Shown piece by piece: positions 7,820 to 17,271 of a stretch of DNA of 64,000 bases (position 1 is its first letter; each line of letters starts with the position of its first letter). The notes beneath the pieces were generated by a model, which was given only the letters and a program-made list of their open reading frames with translations, did not search any database and was not told the origin of the DNA. Source of the stretch: Haloarcula marina. GTDB lineage: Archaea > Halobacteriota > Halobacteria > Halobacteriales > Haloarculaceae. The position numbers and the translations under genes are program-made. The stretch lies in assembly GCF_024218775.1 (NCBI RefSeq), contig NZ_CP100405.1, positions 248,001 through 312,000 of the forward strand, given 5' to 3'.

Positions 7820-9178
7820 ATGTCGAGTCCCGACACAGGTTCCGGGAACGCTACACTCACACCGGAGCGACAGGACGATACTGACGAGGCGGAACAACTC
7901 CGCGCCGAACGCGACCACTGGCGTCACCTGTTCGACCAACTCGTTGCACAGTTCCCCGAACCTGTCATCGTCGTTGAGGACAGCGGACGGTTGACACACT
8001 GGAACGAAGAGCAGGCGGAGTTTATTGGGACCCCAAGGGCGGATGCCCTCGGCCGTCCCGCGCATGAAATCGTGGGTACAGAAGCAGTGACGGAGACCCT
8101 GGCCGAACAGGTCGCACGCACGGGGGAGGCCGTCCGGGAAACCGACATCCGGTCTGGGACCCACGACGATGGGTCCGACTGGCACGTGCGGGCGACAGCA
8201 GTGCCGCTGGTCGCGCCCACCGGTGACGTAGTCGGTTGTTTCGAATACGTTAGTCGTGTCACCGACCTCGTCGAACAGCGTGAGTCGATGCAGCAGGTCC
8301 AACAGAAAGTTAGCGAAGAACTCGAGACGTCGGTCACGGACCTCAACTCCGCCTCGGAACAGGTGACTCGGAATGCCGAGGAGATTGCCGACATCGCCGA
8401 AGAGGAAGCCGAACACATCGACGACGTCGACGAAGAGATACAGGCTTTGAGCGCGACGACCGAAGAAGTGGCATCGAGCGTCGAAACGATCAGTGCTCAG
8501 ACCGACGATGCGGAAATACTGGCCGCGGACTCCGAGACTGCGACTGGTGACCTACTGGAGACAGTCGAATCTGTCACTGACGCGAGCGAACAGATGGCGA
8601 GCGATGCGACCGAACTGGCCGACCAGATAGCCGAAATCGACGACGTGGTCACCACCATCGACGACCTCGCCAAACAGATAAACATGCTGGCGCTGAACGC
8701 CTCAATCGAGGCCGCCCGTGCAGGTGAGGCCGGTGAAGGGTTCGCCGTGGTCGCAGACGAAGTAAAGAACTTGGCCGCGGAGTCCCAGGCGGAGGCCGAC
8801 CGAATCGAGCGCTTGATACGCTCTGTCTCGGAGATAGCGGCTACGACTATCGACAGCGTCGAGGTGACGACCGAGATGGTGGCCGATATCGAGGCGAAGA
8901 TACAGACGGTGAACGAGAACCAGCGGCAGATACAGACTTCGATTGCCGACGTATCCACGCAGTTACATCAGATAGCTGCTGCGACCGACGACCAAGCGAC
9001 CAGCGCAGAGGAGATCGCGGCGCTGCTCGACACGACAGTCGAGGGGGTCAAACGAGTGGCCGACGAAATCGCCGAGCTCGCCGTGGCGAACCAGCGGCAG
9101 ACTCAGCAAATCGCGCAGATACGTGCGAGCGTCGACTCCTTAGAGCGGAATCTCAATGAGGTCGTCGACACGGACTGA
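7820..9178 (+). CDS. Soluble PAS-containing methyl-accepting transducer (Htr type)
   Basis: 452 residues with no membrane segment. Residues 30-150 form a PAS domain (FPEPVIVVEDSGRLTHWN, GCFEYVSRVTDL). Residues 160-450 are a long coiled-coil MCP signalling domain whose hairpin tip is recognisable: LALNASIEAARAGEAGEGFA then VVADEVKNLAAES. Such cytoplasmic transducers sense an internal signal and control CheA, hence flagellar rotation. Acidic A/E/D-rich heptads support a halophilic coiled coil. No che genes are adjacent, so it must work with a core apparatus elsewhere. Confidence 0.92.
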   Translation: MSSPDTGSGNATLTPERQDDTDEAEQLRAERDHWRHLFDQLVAQFPEPVIVVEDSGRLTHWNEEQAEFIGTPRADALGRPAHEIVGTEAVTETLAEQVARTGEAVRETDIRSGTHDDGSDWHVRATAVPLVAPTGDVVGCFEYVSRVTDLVEQRESMQQVQQKVSEELETSVTDLNSASEQVTRNAEEIADIAEEEAEHIDDVDEEIQALSATTEEVASSVETISAQTDDAEILAADSETATGDLLETVESVTDASEQMASDATELADQIAEIDDVVTTIDDLAKQINMLALNASIEAARAGEAGEGFAVVADEVKNLAAESQAEADRIERLIRSVSEIAATTIDSVEVTTEMVADIEAKIQTVNENQRQIQTSIADVSTQLHQIAAATDDQATSAEEIAALLDTTVEGVKRVADEIAELAVANQRQTQQIAQIRASVDSLERNLNEVVDTD

Positions 9179-9181
9179 GTG

Positions 9182-9580
9182 CTACTCCTCCGCGCTGCCA
9201 CAGACCAGGACCGGCCGGTGAGTGCCGAGAATCACGTCCTGTGTGACGCTCCCGAACAACGCTTTTCCAGCGGGGGTTCGCTTGCGGCCGCCCACGCATA
9301 TCTGGTCGACGTCGTACTCCTCGGCGTGTTCGAGTATCTCCCCTGCCGGGTCGCCACTGGATTCGAGCAGTTCGACGGTAACGCCCGCGGCTTCGAGTCG
9401 GTCTTTCGTTTCCCTGACGGCCTCCACTTGGTGGACCGAGGCCCCTTCGGGATTGTTGTCGAAGACGTGGAGGAGGTAAGCCTCCGCGCCGTCGGCCGTC
9501 TCGACCATGTCTTCGATGGCTCGTATCTGTGCGTGTGCCTGCGGCAAGTCGTCGTCGAGCGCCAGTAGTACTCGTACCAT
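9182..9580 (-). CDS. Universal stress protein, UspA family
   Basis: 132 residues, starting MVRVLLALDDDLPQ. The ATP-binding UspA pattern is visible near the C-terminus (VGGRKRTPAGKALFGSVTQDV, then HRPVLVC). Single UspA domain of normal length. The frame stays open far upstream antisense to the acetyltransferase gene, but that extension is a shadow; the ATG at 9580 is the family start. It converges on the transducer gene with only 3 bp between stops, and diverges from the GNAT gene. Confidence 0.9.
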   Translation of the reverse strand: MVRVLLALDDDLPQAHAQIRAIEDMVETADGAEAYLLHVFDNNPEGASVHQVEAVRETKDRLEAAGVTVELLESSGDPAGEILEHAEEYDVDQICVGGRKRTPAGKALFGSVTQDVILGTHRPVLVCGSAEE

Positions 9581-9679
9581 GGGGTTGCCTTCGACGCAGA
9601 TGCCCTTATATCCTCTGCGTGTTCCCGTACGACGACGTTCGTGATGGTCTTTAAGTGCATTTGGGTGGTAGCGTGTAAC

Positions 9680-10279
9680 ATGGGACGGAAAGGCGACTGG
9701 GCCTGCACTGGCTGGGATAACGGTGAATGCACGGCAACGCCGTACTGCCCGCCCCGTTGCCCTCGGTTCCGGGACCGCGAGGCCGTTCCCGGACTGGTTC
9801 GCCCCCAGCGGCCTGCGGACGTGGATGCGCTCGTCGAGATGTATCTCGGACTCGACCCCTCGGACCGGACCATGGGATTGCCCCCTGCTACCGAGACGGA
9901 ACTCAGACGGTGGCTCGGCCGGTTTACCGAGGACGGGTGGAGCCTCGTCGCAGAGATGGGGTCGACCGTCGTCGGTCACACGGGCGTGACGCCGGGCGAG
10001 GCGGCCGCACCACATCTGGTCGTGTTCGTCGCGGACGACGCACAGGGGCGTGGTGTCGGCTCCGAACTCCTCCGGCAACTCGTAGCCTACGCGGCCGACC
10101 ACGGTCACGAGGCACTCACGCTCACTGTCGAGGCGGACAACACCGCTGCGGTGACGGTGTACGACAATCTCGGGTTCGATGTGGTCGAACGATTCCGGGG
10201 CGAACTGGAGATGCGGCTCTCGCTCGACGAGCCGGTGGTAGGGCGCGTGCAGCGACCGCCAGCCGAGTGGGAGGGGTGA
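9680..10279 (+). CDS. GNAT-family N-acetyltransferase with Cys-rich N-terminus
   Basis: 199 residues. The acetyl-CoA-binding motif is VFVADDAQGRGVGSELLRQL at about 112-131, followed by NTAAVTVYDNLGFDVVERFRG typical of GNAT motif B. Before the domain lies a short segment with four cysteines (ACTGWDNGECTATPYCPPRC) that could bind zinc. The ATG at 9680 is chosen because TATA-like ctttaag lies about 28 bp upstream and the upstream in-frame extension is hydrophobic and non-conserved in look. The acceptor substrate is unknown. Confidence 0.85.
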   Translation: MGRKGDWACTGWDNGECTATPYCPPRCPRFRDREAVPGLVRPQRPADVDALVEMYLGLDPSDRTMGLPPATETELRRWLGRFTEDGWSLVAEMGSTVVGHTGVTPGEAAAPHLVVFVADDAQGRGVGSELLRQLVAYAADHGHEALTLTVEADNTAAVTVYDNLGFDVVERFRGELEMRLSLDEPVVGRVQRPPAEWEG

Positions 10280-10388
10280 GAGCCCCAATCCCTAGTGATA
10301 GGACCGACCCAATATTGTTCGACTACACCGAACACATTTGGACGAGGCGACATGCAGGTTTTAGTCCCTTCCCCGAGGTTCACACTGT

Positions 10389-10892
10389 ATGGAACGATCA
10401 TTCGAGGGAACGACCCCGGAGATAGCAGACGAGGCGTTCGTTTCGGAGATGGCCTACGCCGTGGGTGACGTCGAAGTCGGGCCACGGTCCAGTATCTGGC
10501 CGTTCGTCTGTCTGCGCGGCGACGGCGGGGCCGTTACTGTCGGCGAGGAAACCAACGTCCAAGAGTTTAGCATGCTCCACGGTGCGACCCTCGGCGACGA
10601 GGTGACGGTCGGCCACGGGGCAGTCGTCGATTACGCCGATGTCCACGACCACTCGCTGGTCGGTATGGGCAGCGCCGTGATGGGCGGGGCGACGGTCGAG
10701 TCGAACTGCATCGTGGCGGCGAACGCGGTGGTTCGACAGGGACAGCGAGTGCCGGAGGGACACATGGCCTACGGAATCCCCGCTCAGACGCGTCCGCTCA
10801 GCGACGAACAGGTGGCACAGATAGGTGACACGCACGAGAACTACGTGGAACTCTCGGCCAGGTATCGCGGAACCGAGGCCGACGGCAACTGA
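10389..10892 (+). CDS. Gamma-carbonic-anhydrase-like left-handed beta-helix protein
   Basis: 167 residues of hexapeptide repeats (VGDVEVGPRSSIWPFVCLRGD, IVAANAVVRQGQRVPEGHMA). The metal-ligand pattern of the gamma carbonic anhydrase/YrdA family appears in LHGATLG and VGHGAVVD. It is usually a trimer that binds zinc or iron at subunit interfaces. Whether it hydrates CO2 or acts as an acyltransferase-like protein is undetermined in most members. Single gene; the short intergenic regions on both sides suggest its own promoter. Confidence 0.88.
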   Translation: MERSFEGTTPEIADEAFVSEMAYAVGDVEVGPRSSIWPFVCLRGDGGAVTVGEETNVQEFSMLHGATLGDEVTVGHGAVVDYADVHDHSLVGMGSAVMGGATVESNCIVAANAVVRQGQRVPEGHMAYGIPAQTRPLSDEQVAQIGDTHENYVELSARYRGTEADGN

Positions 10893-11045
10893 ACCGAGAA
10901 AAATAACAGTAGTACACTCGTTATATTTGAGTTGTGTGTGAAAAAATATGCAATATTCGACAGTATCGAACGGCTGGTGTCGATAGGGAGTCTTCGGGCC
11001 GAACTTTCAGCAATGTTTAATTGTGGCGTAACCGTTGTACGCGGT

Positions 11046-11813
11046 ATGGAACGGACACAAAAGAACCAAAAGGGTATCAAATCCGACGAGACGCTGTTCG
11101 CTCTCGTCGAAACCCTCCGGGAATTAGACGGGGCTGGGGTGACGGAACTGGCCGACCGACTGGACATCGCAAAGAGCACGGTCCACGGGCACTTGACGAG
11201 CATGCGGGAGCACGGATACGTGGTGAAACGAGGGACTGAGTACCATCTCGGCCTGTCGTTTTTCCACTACGGACAGTACGTTAGAGGGCAACTGGGCATC
11301 TTCCGCTCGGGGATGCAGGCAGTGGACGAACTGGAGAAGGCCACCGGCGAGATGGCGTGGCTCATCACCCACGAGAACGGCAAAGCGATGTACATCTACG
11401 GACGCGGTGGCCAGAACGACATCGACATCAACACCATCCTCGGGACGTGGGCGTACATGCACTGTAACTCCGGTGGGAAGGCTATCTTGGCGCATCTCCC
11501 CGAAGAGGAGATTCACCGTATCGTCGACGAGCACGGCCTCCCGGCCCGGACCGAGAACACCATCACGACCCGCGAAGCGCTGTTCGACGAACTGGAACAG
11601 ATTCGAGAACAGGGGTACGCGCTCAACCGGAGCGAGGACCTCAAAGGCGTCCACGCCATCGGTATCCCGCTGATGTTCGAACAGGAGATTCAGGGAGCTC
11701 TGAGCATCGCGGGTCCCGCACACCGACTCTCACAGGAGCGCTGTGAGGGCGAGGTGCTCGACCAGTTGCGAGCCGCCACTGACGAGATAGAGTTGAATCT
11801 GGCCTACCGCTGA
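11046..11813 (+). CDS. IclR-family transcription regulator
   Basis: 255 residues. An N-terminal winged helix (ELADRLDIAKSTVHGHLTSM, residues 35-55) is followed by the IclR effector domain (GLSFFHYGQYVRGQLG, GVHAIGIPLMFEQEIQGALS). IclR proteins commonly control aromatic-acid and acyl-CoA catabolic operons in response to a small ligand, which fits the gene block that follows. The start at 11046 gives the usual length; the upstream open frame would add 38 non-acidic residues. Its 3' end overlaps the convergent UbiA-like gene by 84 bp. Confidence 0.92.
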   Translation: MERTQKNQKGIKSDETLFALVETLRELDGAGVTELADRLDIAKSTVHGHLTSMREHGYVVKRGTEYHLGLSFFHYGQYVRGQLGIFRSGMQAVDELEKATGEMAWLITHENGKAMYIYGRGGQNDIDINTILGTWAYMHCNSGGKAILAHLPEEEIHRIVDEHGLPARTENTITTREALFDELEQIREQGYALNRSEDLKGVHAIGIPLMFEQEIQGALSIAGPAHRLSQERCEGEVLDQLRAATDEIELNLAYR

Positions 11814-12665
11814 CGGCGTGAATCGGTGGGGCAGTACTGTCCACCCCACGCAGTCTCCGTCACAGAGCCCAACGAACAGTGAGCCGACGAACACGTAGCT
11901 AAGCGCCATCTGCACCCTGACCGCCCAACGAGGTGCGGCGACCACCGTCACCCCCGCGCACCCGAGGGCGGCGGCGACTGCGACGGCCGCCACGCGGGTG
12001 ACGACGCCGCCGATGACGAGGCCGAGGACGACGAGCGCTGTCAGGGTGAACCAACCGACTGCGACCCGCGTGGCCCCATCGGAACCGAGGATGACGGGAA
12101 GGGTCCGTTTCCCGACGGTCCGGTCGAAGTCCGCGTCGAGACGGTCGATACCGACCTTGATACCGGCCAGCAACAGGGCGACGTTCGCGGCGACTGCGAC
12201 AACGCCCGTCGTCACCACACCGGTCTGTGCGGCGAACCCGCCGACCAGCGTGAGTCCAATACCGACGGGGTAGTCGAGTGTGACGGGAACCGGGTGGGTG
12301 TCTAGGTACGGAGCGTGCAACAGCGCCAGCACCAGCAACGCGAGGACCGACGCCGCTGCGAGTAGGCCACTCGTCGCCGCCAATAGGGACGCAAAACCAA
12401 GCGTCACGGCGATTGCTGCTGCCGTGGCCCAGCGGTAGGTCGCCTCCGACAGACGCGGGACCTCCTCACCCCGGCGATGCCCGTCGACGAGGCCGTCTCG
12501 GAGGTGGGCGACGAACAAGGCCCCGCCGACGGCCGCGGCGTGTTGGGCCGCGAGACCCGCGCTCAGGCTCGGTGCCAAGAGCGCGCCACAGACCGACGTG
12601 GCGAGGACCGGCAGCATGAACACCGGTCGAACGTGGGCGGCCAGTCCGACGACCCGTCGTTCCAT
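11730..12665 (-). CDS. UbiA-family membrane prenyltransferase
   Basis: 311 residues with about eight hydrophobic helices. The two Asp-rich motifs of the family are recognisable: LRDGLVDGHRRGEE near residue 55 and GIDRLDADFDRTVGKRTLP near 165. UbiA enzymes transfer polyprenyl chains to aromatic or lipid acceptors in the membrane (quinone, heme O or archaeal lipid synthesis). The last 28 codons run antisense into the end of the IclR gene and look less like membrane protein, so the C-terminus may have been extended by loss of the original stop. The acceptor is unknown. Confidence 0.8.
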   Translation of the reverse strand: MERRVVGLAAHVRPVFMLPVLATSVCGALLAPSLSAGLAAQHAAAVGGALFVAHLRDGLVDGHRRGEEVPRLSEATYRWATAAAIAVTLGFASLLAATSGLLAAASVLALLVLALLHAPYLDTHPVPVTLDYPVGIGLTLVGGFAAQTGVVTTGVVAVAANVALLLAGIKVGIDRLDADFDRTVGKRTLPVILGSDGATRVAVGWFTLTALVVLGLVIGGVVTRVAAVAVAAALGCAGVTVVAAPRWAVRVQMALSYVFVGSLFVGLCDGDCVGWTVLPHRFTPSAVGQIQLYLVSGGSQLVEHLALTALL

Positions 12666-12771
12666 GGCCGGATTACTCGGGGGACGCTCATAAGCGGTCC
12701 CGTCCGCTTACGTGGGTGTAACCAGAACCATTAATACTCCACTTTGACTGATACACGGTAACAGAACTCCA

Positions 12772-14319
12772 ATGAAACTCAGCGAGGCATTCGACCGGAC
12801 TGTCCGGTGTTATCCCGACCAGACGGCTATCGTCACAGAGGACGGACGGCAGTTCACGTACGGGACGCTCGACGAACGACGCACCCGGTTGGCGAACGCC
12901 CTTCACGAGCGCGTCGGCGACGCTCGGTGTGCGGTACTGGCACTCAACGGACTCCCGGCAATCGAGTCGATGCTCGCGGGCCTCCAGCGCGGTGTCGGGA
13001 CCGTCCAGTTGTCCTACCGCGCGACGGCGGGTGAACTGGAGCAGATGTCCGAGACGGCGTCCGCGAGCGCCCTCCTCTTCGACGACGCGAACGTCGATAC
13101 CGCGCTGGAACTGCTGGACCGCCGCGAGTTCGAGGCCGCGATTCACGCCGGGGACCTAGACGTCGACCACGCGGCCGTCGAGTCGTACGAGTCGGTCCTC
13201 GCCGACGCCGACGCCGAACGGTCGGCCTCGCTACCGGTCGGCGAGGAGTGTGGTGTCCTGTACACCAGTGGGACCACGAGTACGCCGAAGGCCGTGCCCT
13301 TCGACCAAGAGCAACTCTGGTACGGTGCCATTCAGGTCGTGATGGAACACGGCATCGACGAGACCGACACCGCGCTGTGTACGACACCGTGGTATCACAT
13401 GGTGACCACGGACGCGTGGCTGTACCCCCACTTCGTCGCGGGCGCGACGGTGGTGTTACACTCCGCGTTCGACCCGACGGAGGCGCTGGAACTCATCGAG
13501 GCCCACGACGTCACCGGCCTCCTCGCGGTCCCGACCCAACTCAGAGCGCTCAACGGCGTCCAACGCGAGGCCGACTACGACGTGGAAGCGTTGGACTACA
13601 TCCGGACCGGCGGGGCCGTCGTCACCGAGGCGCTCGTCGAGTCGACGACGAAGCACCTCTCGGACGGCGTGTACAACACCTACGGGATGACCGAGGCCGG
13701 GCCGGACCTCACGTTCGCCCATCCGAGCCTCCAAGACGAGCACCCCGGCACTATCGGGAAAGCGTCGTTCTCGTGGGAGATTCGAGTCGTCGAGACCGCG
13801 CCGCTGGACGAGGACCCGGACCCCGAGGCGACCGTCGACGCTGGCGAGCGCGGCGAGATAATCGCCCGCGGCCCCGGCATGTCGACGGGGTACATCGACA
13901 ACCCCGAGGCGGAGTCGAAGACGTACTTCGACGGATGGCTCCGCACCCGCGACGTGGCGACGGTCGACGAGGACGGCTACCTCTACATCGTCGACCGGGT
14001 GGACAACATGATAGTCAGCGGCGGGGAAAACGTCTACCCCGCTGAGGTCGAGGCGGCCATCGAGCGCCACCCGGAGGTCGAGGAAGTCTGTGTCTTCGGC
14101 CTCGACGACGAGCAGTGGGGGTCGGTGGTCACCGCCGTCGTCGTCACCGACGGCGACCTCTCGGCGGACGAACTGGACGACTACTGTCTGGAGACCGACT
14201 CACTGGCGGACTTTAAACGACCCAGAGAGTACGCCATCACCGGAACCCCGCTCCCGCGGACGGACACGGGGACCGTCCTCCGAAGCGACCTCGTGGCCGA
14301 ACACTTCCCCGACCGGTAG
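12772..14319 (+). CDS. AMP-forming acyl/aryl-CoA ligase
   Basis: 515 residues of the adenylate-forming superfamily. The P-loop-like motif is LYTSGTTSTPKAVPF near 160; the Mg/adenine motif is YNTYGMTEAGPDL near 300; the hinge and C-terminal domain follow (YIVDRVDNMIVSGGENVYP, then ADFKRPREY and PRTDTGTV). It would activate a carboxylic acid to its CoA thioester with ATP to AMP. Size and motifs fit benzoate/4-hydroxybenzoate or medium-chain ligases equally well; neighbouring gentisate genes favour an aromatic acid. TATA-like ttaata lies about 40 bp upstream. Confidence 0.92.
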   Translation: MKLSEAFDRTVRCYPDQTAIVTEDGRQFTYGTLDERRTRLANALHERVGDARCAVLALNGLPAIESMLAGLQRGVGTVQLSYRATAGELEQMSETASASALLFDDANVDTALELLDRREFEAAIHAGDLDVDHAAVESYESVLADADAERSASLPVGEECGVLYTSGTTSTPKAVPFDQEQLWYGAIQVVMEHGIDETDTALCTTPWYHMVTTDAWLYPHFVAGATVVLHSAFDPTEALELIEAHDVTGLLAVPTQLRALNGVQREADYDVEALDYIRTGGAVVTEALVESTTKHLSDGVYNTYGMTEAGPDLTFAHPSLQDEHPGTIGKASFSWEIRVVETAPLDEDPDPEATVDAGERGEIIARGPGMSTGYIDNPEAESKTYFDGWLRTRDVATVDEDGYLYIVDRVDNMIVSGGENVYPAEVEAAIERHPEVEEVCVFGLDDEQWGSVVTAVVVTDGDLSADELDDYCLETDSLADFKRPREYAITGTPLPRTDTGTVLRSDLVAEHFPDR

Positions 14320-14320
14320 T

Positions 14321-15730
14321 TCAGAACAACAGGGAGAAGATGGCTATCTGAACCGGGACGAGTAAGAGGAGCGTGGCGAGCGAGCAGATGCTCGCCATCT
14401 TCGTCAGTTCCACGGAGTCGACGACGTCCAGTCCGAGGATAGCCACCAGGACGGCCGATTGATACGGGAAAAAGTAGGCGTTGAGCGCGACGGCCTCCGT
14501 CATCGCAACGGGTACCAGCGGGATACCGGCGCTGGCGGCGAAGGAGACCAGTACCGGCGTGAGAACGCTGGCGACGGCCAACCCCTCCATCACGAGAGTC
14601 AGCGCGAGCGCCGCCACGACCACGACGGCGAGGACCAGCGGCAGCGACGGGTCGGCCGGGAGCGTCGAGAGGAGGCGGTTCGCGGCGAGGTCGGTGAAGG
14701 CTGTCTGTCGAAGCCCCTCAGCGATGGCGAAGATGGCACCGAGGAAGAACAGGATGGAGAAGTCGGCGTCACCGACGGCGTCGGCCCCGACCACGCCGAC
14801 CCGTGGTGCGAACGCCAACAGGGTCACCACCACCGCGCCGAACAGCGGGTGGAGTCCGTGGACGAAGTCCGTCGCCCAGATGGCGACACCGAGGAGGAGG
14901 AACAGTAGCATCCGCCGCTCTCGTGCGGTCGTCGTAACGCCCTCGCCCCGGTCCGGCGCAGTCACGGCGTCCCGGTCGCGCGGGCGGTACAGGACGTACG
15001 TGATGGCGACGATGAGCGCCACGCGGCCGACACCCATCACGGGACCGAGCCACAGCGTCCACTCGGTCCACGTGATGGCCGGACCGCCGCTCGACTCGAC
15101 GAGGCCCGCGACGATGATGTTGGCGAGCGACCCCGTGAGTACTCCAGAAGACCCGTAAAACGTCGCGAACAGGGGGCCGAGGAAGATGCCGATCTTCGCT
15201 CGCCGTTCGTCGAACAGGCCACCTAACGACTGGAGGATTGGTGCGAGGATGAGCACGCGAACCAGCGAGGACGGGACCAGCACCGCCAGCGCGAGACTGC
15301 CGAACGACAGCACCACCAGCAGGTACCGGTAGGCCTCGGTGGCGTCGGTCGCCACGGCCGCGGGCATTCGGTGTAGCGCCAGTCGCTCGACGAGACTCGC
15401 TAGCCCGCTCTGACGGGTCGCCTCGCCGATGAGGATGCCCACGACGACCAGCCACGTGGCTGGCGATTGGAACCCGGTCAGCGCGAGGTCCGTCGAGAAC
15501 GTCACTCCGATGAGCGCCACGCCGACCAACGCGGTGAACCACGGTTCGACCGGCGTCCCGACCCACAGCGCGACACAGAACAGCGTGATGGCGAGCATCC
15601 GGGCCGCACCGACCGTGAGGGGTGCGAACCGGAGGACCGCACCCGCCGCGAGCAGGCCGGCCGGAACGGAGAGCCACGCCGGGTCGACGCTGCGGAGGGG
15701 AGTAACGGGACTCGCAGTTTCGTCCGACAT
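14321..15730 (-). CDS. SLC13/DASS-type anion transporter
   Basis: 469 residues, about 11-12 membrane helices, two halves of similar design. Family-like segments include TWLVVVGILIGEATRQSGLA and NIIVAGLVESSGG. Members import di- or tricarboxylates, sulfate or related anions with Na+. Start MSDETASP at 15730 is used; an upstream in-frame ATG adds only seven residues. The stop lies one base past the ligase stop, so the genes converge tightly. It could move organic acids produced or used by the surrounding catabolic genes; the substrate is not determined. Confidence 0.82.
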   Translation of the reverse strand: MSDETASPVTPLRSVDPAWLSVPAGLLAAGAVLRFAPLTVGAARMLAITLFCVALWVGTPVEPWFTALVGVALIGVTFSTDLALTGFQSPATWLVVVGILIGEATRQSGLASLVERLALHRMPAAVATDATEAYRYLLVVLSFGSLALAVLVPSSLVRVLILAPILQSLGGLFDERRAKIGIFLGPLFATFYGSSGVLTGSLANIIVAGLVESSGGPAITWTEWTLWLGPVMGVGRVALIVAITYVLYRPRDRDAVTAPDRGEGVTTTARERRMLLFLLLGVAIWATDFVHGLHPLFGAVVVTLLAFAPRVGVVGADAVGDADFSILFFLGAIFAIAEGLRQTAFTDLAANRLLSTLPADPSLPLVLAVVVVAALALTLVMEGLAVASVLTPVLVSFAASAGIPLVPVAMTEAVALNAYFFPYQSAVLVAILGLDVVDSVELTKMASICSLATLLLLVPVQIAIFSLLF

Positions 15731-15818
15731 TCTGGGTACCGTGTGCCACACGAGGGACCACTATCAGCGTATCGGTGCCGAAAGAGGCTTGCGGGTGCCG
15801 ACCCACACATCGAGTGAT

Positions 15819-16442
15819 ATGCCTACAGAGATTGTGCCGGACGTGTACGACATCACCGTCGGGACCGGTCGGGACGCCCGCTGGCGCGTCTACCTGTTCG
15901 ACGGCGAGATACCGACGCTCGTGGATACTGGTTTCGAAGACACGGTCGAGACAGTCGCCGACGCCGTAGACGACCTCGGCATCGTGCCCGAACGCGTCGT
16001 CGTCACGCACGGGGACCCCGACCACATCGGCGGCCTCGCCGGGTTGGTCGACCGCTACGACCTCGAAACGTGGGTCCCCACAGGCGTCGAGACCGACGTG
16101 GCCGTCGACCACAGATACGGCGACGGCGACCGAATCGGCCAATTCGTCGCGGTCCACGTCCCCGGACACACCGCCGAACACCACGTGCTGGTCGACGAGG
16201 AGCGCGGTATCGCGGTACTCGGGGACGCGCTGTTCGGGTCGGACGCTCGCGGCCTCCCGGCCGGGTATTTCGTCCTCCCGACGGCCTTTTTCTCGGCGGA
16301 CGTGGCCGCCGCCGACGAGAACCTCGAACGCCTGTTGGACTACGAGTTCGACGTGGGACTGGTGTACCACGGGTCCAGCGTCACGGAGAACGCGAGCGAG
16401 AAGATAGCGTCGTTCGTCGACTTCGCCGGAAAGCCGTCGTGA
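15819..16442 (+). CDS. Metallo-beta-lactamase-fold hydrolase
   Basis: 207 residues. The dinuclear-zinc motif THGDPDHIGG (HxxxDH form, with Gly at the second His position of HxHxDH) lies near residue 67, a second His is in VHVPGHTAEHHVL and an Asp in VLGDALFG. The fold suggests a thioesterase, glyoxalase II-like or lactonase hydrolase. It is divergent from the anion transporter with 88 bp between start codons. In this context a thioesterase role is attractive but unproven. Confidence 0.88.
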   Translation: MPTEIVPDVYDITVGTGRDARWRVYLFDGEIPTLVDTGFEDTVETVADAVDDLGIVPERVVVTHGDPDHIGGLAGLVDRYDLETWVPTGVETDVAVDHRYGDGDRIGQFVAVHVPGHTAEHHVLVDEERGIAVLGDALFGSDARGLPAGYFVLPTAFFSADVAAADENLERLLDYEFDVGLVYHGSSVTENASEKIASFVDFAGKPS

Positions 16443-16455
16443 GCGGTGGGTCCGT

Positions 16456-17205
16456 TCAGTCCCCGGATACCGCGCTCGACAGGTCCTCGTTCGCGTGTTC
16501 GCCGAGGTACGCCTCGATGACCTCGTCGTCGTTCTGAATCTGGTCGGGCGTCCCCTCCGCGATGAGACGGCCGTTGTTCAGGACCATGACTCGCTCGCTG
16601 ACGGTCATCAGCGCGCGCATCACGTGGTCGATGAGGAAGACGGTCTTGCCCTCGTCTTTGATGTCGCCGATGAGGTCGACGATGTCCTCGGTCTCCTCGG
16701 GGTCGAGGCCGCCCGCCACCTCGTCGAACAGGACGAGGTCCGGGTCAGTCGCCAACACACGAGCGATTTCCAGTCGCTTCAGTTGCCCGACGCTCAGTTC
16801 GCCCGGTTCACTGTACTGGAGGTCCGCGAGGTCGACGAACTCCAACATCTCTCGGGCACGCCCGCGAACGTCGTCGAACTCCCGGCCGCCGAACTCCGCC
16901 CCGACGGCGACGTTCTCCAGCAGGGTCATGCTCTCGAACGGCCGGACGATTTGGTGGGTCTTCGCGAGGCCGCGGTGACAAATCTCGTGAGGGGATTTGC
17001 CGGTTATCTCGTCGCCGTCGAAGAACACGCGTCCCTCGGTCGGTTCGTGGACGCCGGTGATGGTTCGGAACAGCGTGGACTTCCCGGCACCATTCGGGCC
17101 GATGAGGCCCACCGCCTCGCCGCGTTCGACGGAGAAGGATACGTCGTCGATGGCGACGACGCCGCCGAACTTCTTGGTCAAGTTCTGCCCTTCCAGTAGC
17201 GTCAT
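16456..17205 (-). CDS. livG: LivG-type ABC transporter ATPase (branched-chain amino-acid/aromatic importer)
   Basis: 249 residues. Walker A is GPNGAGKST near residue 40, signature LSVGQLKRLE near 150, Walker B DLVLFDEVAGGLDP, H-loop LIDHVMRAL. The signature differs from the usual LSxGQ only mildly. It starts with MTLLEGQNLTKKFGG, as LivG proteins do. The other components (livJ, livH, livM, livF) lie 4-9 kb away; this ATPase is separated from them by the acyl-CoA synthetase operon, from which it diverges across the palindrome at 17272-17289. Confidence 0.92.
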   Translation of the reverse strand: MTLLEGQNLTKKFGGVVAIDDVSFSVERGEAVGLIGPNGAGKSTLFRTITGVHEPTEGRVFFDGDEITGKSPHEICHRGLAKTHQIVRPFESMTLLENVAVGAEFGGREFDDVRGRAREMLEFVDLADLQYSEPGELSVGQLKRLEIARVLATDPDLVLFDEVAGGLDPEETEDIVDLIGDIKDEGKTVFLIDHVMRALMTVSERVMVLNNGRLIAEGTPDQIQNDDEVIEAYLGEHANEDLSSAVSGD

Positions 17206-17271
17206 TAGCAACTGATTCCCTATCCATTCAGATAAACCTACCCCTGTCACTTCGTCACGAGGGAAAACGCT

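Noticed and set aside
9581-10288. N-terminal extension of the UspA frame to 10288
   Set aside because: It is antisense to the GNAT gene; the family start is at 9580 and TATA elements for the divergent gene lie between.
13456-14070. 204-codon minus-strand frame with acidic-looking translation
   Set aside because: Antisense to the CoA ligase gene, which shows all adenylation motifs.
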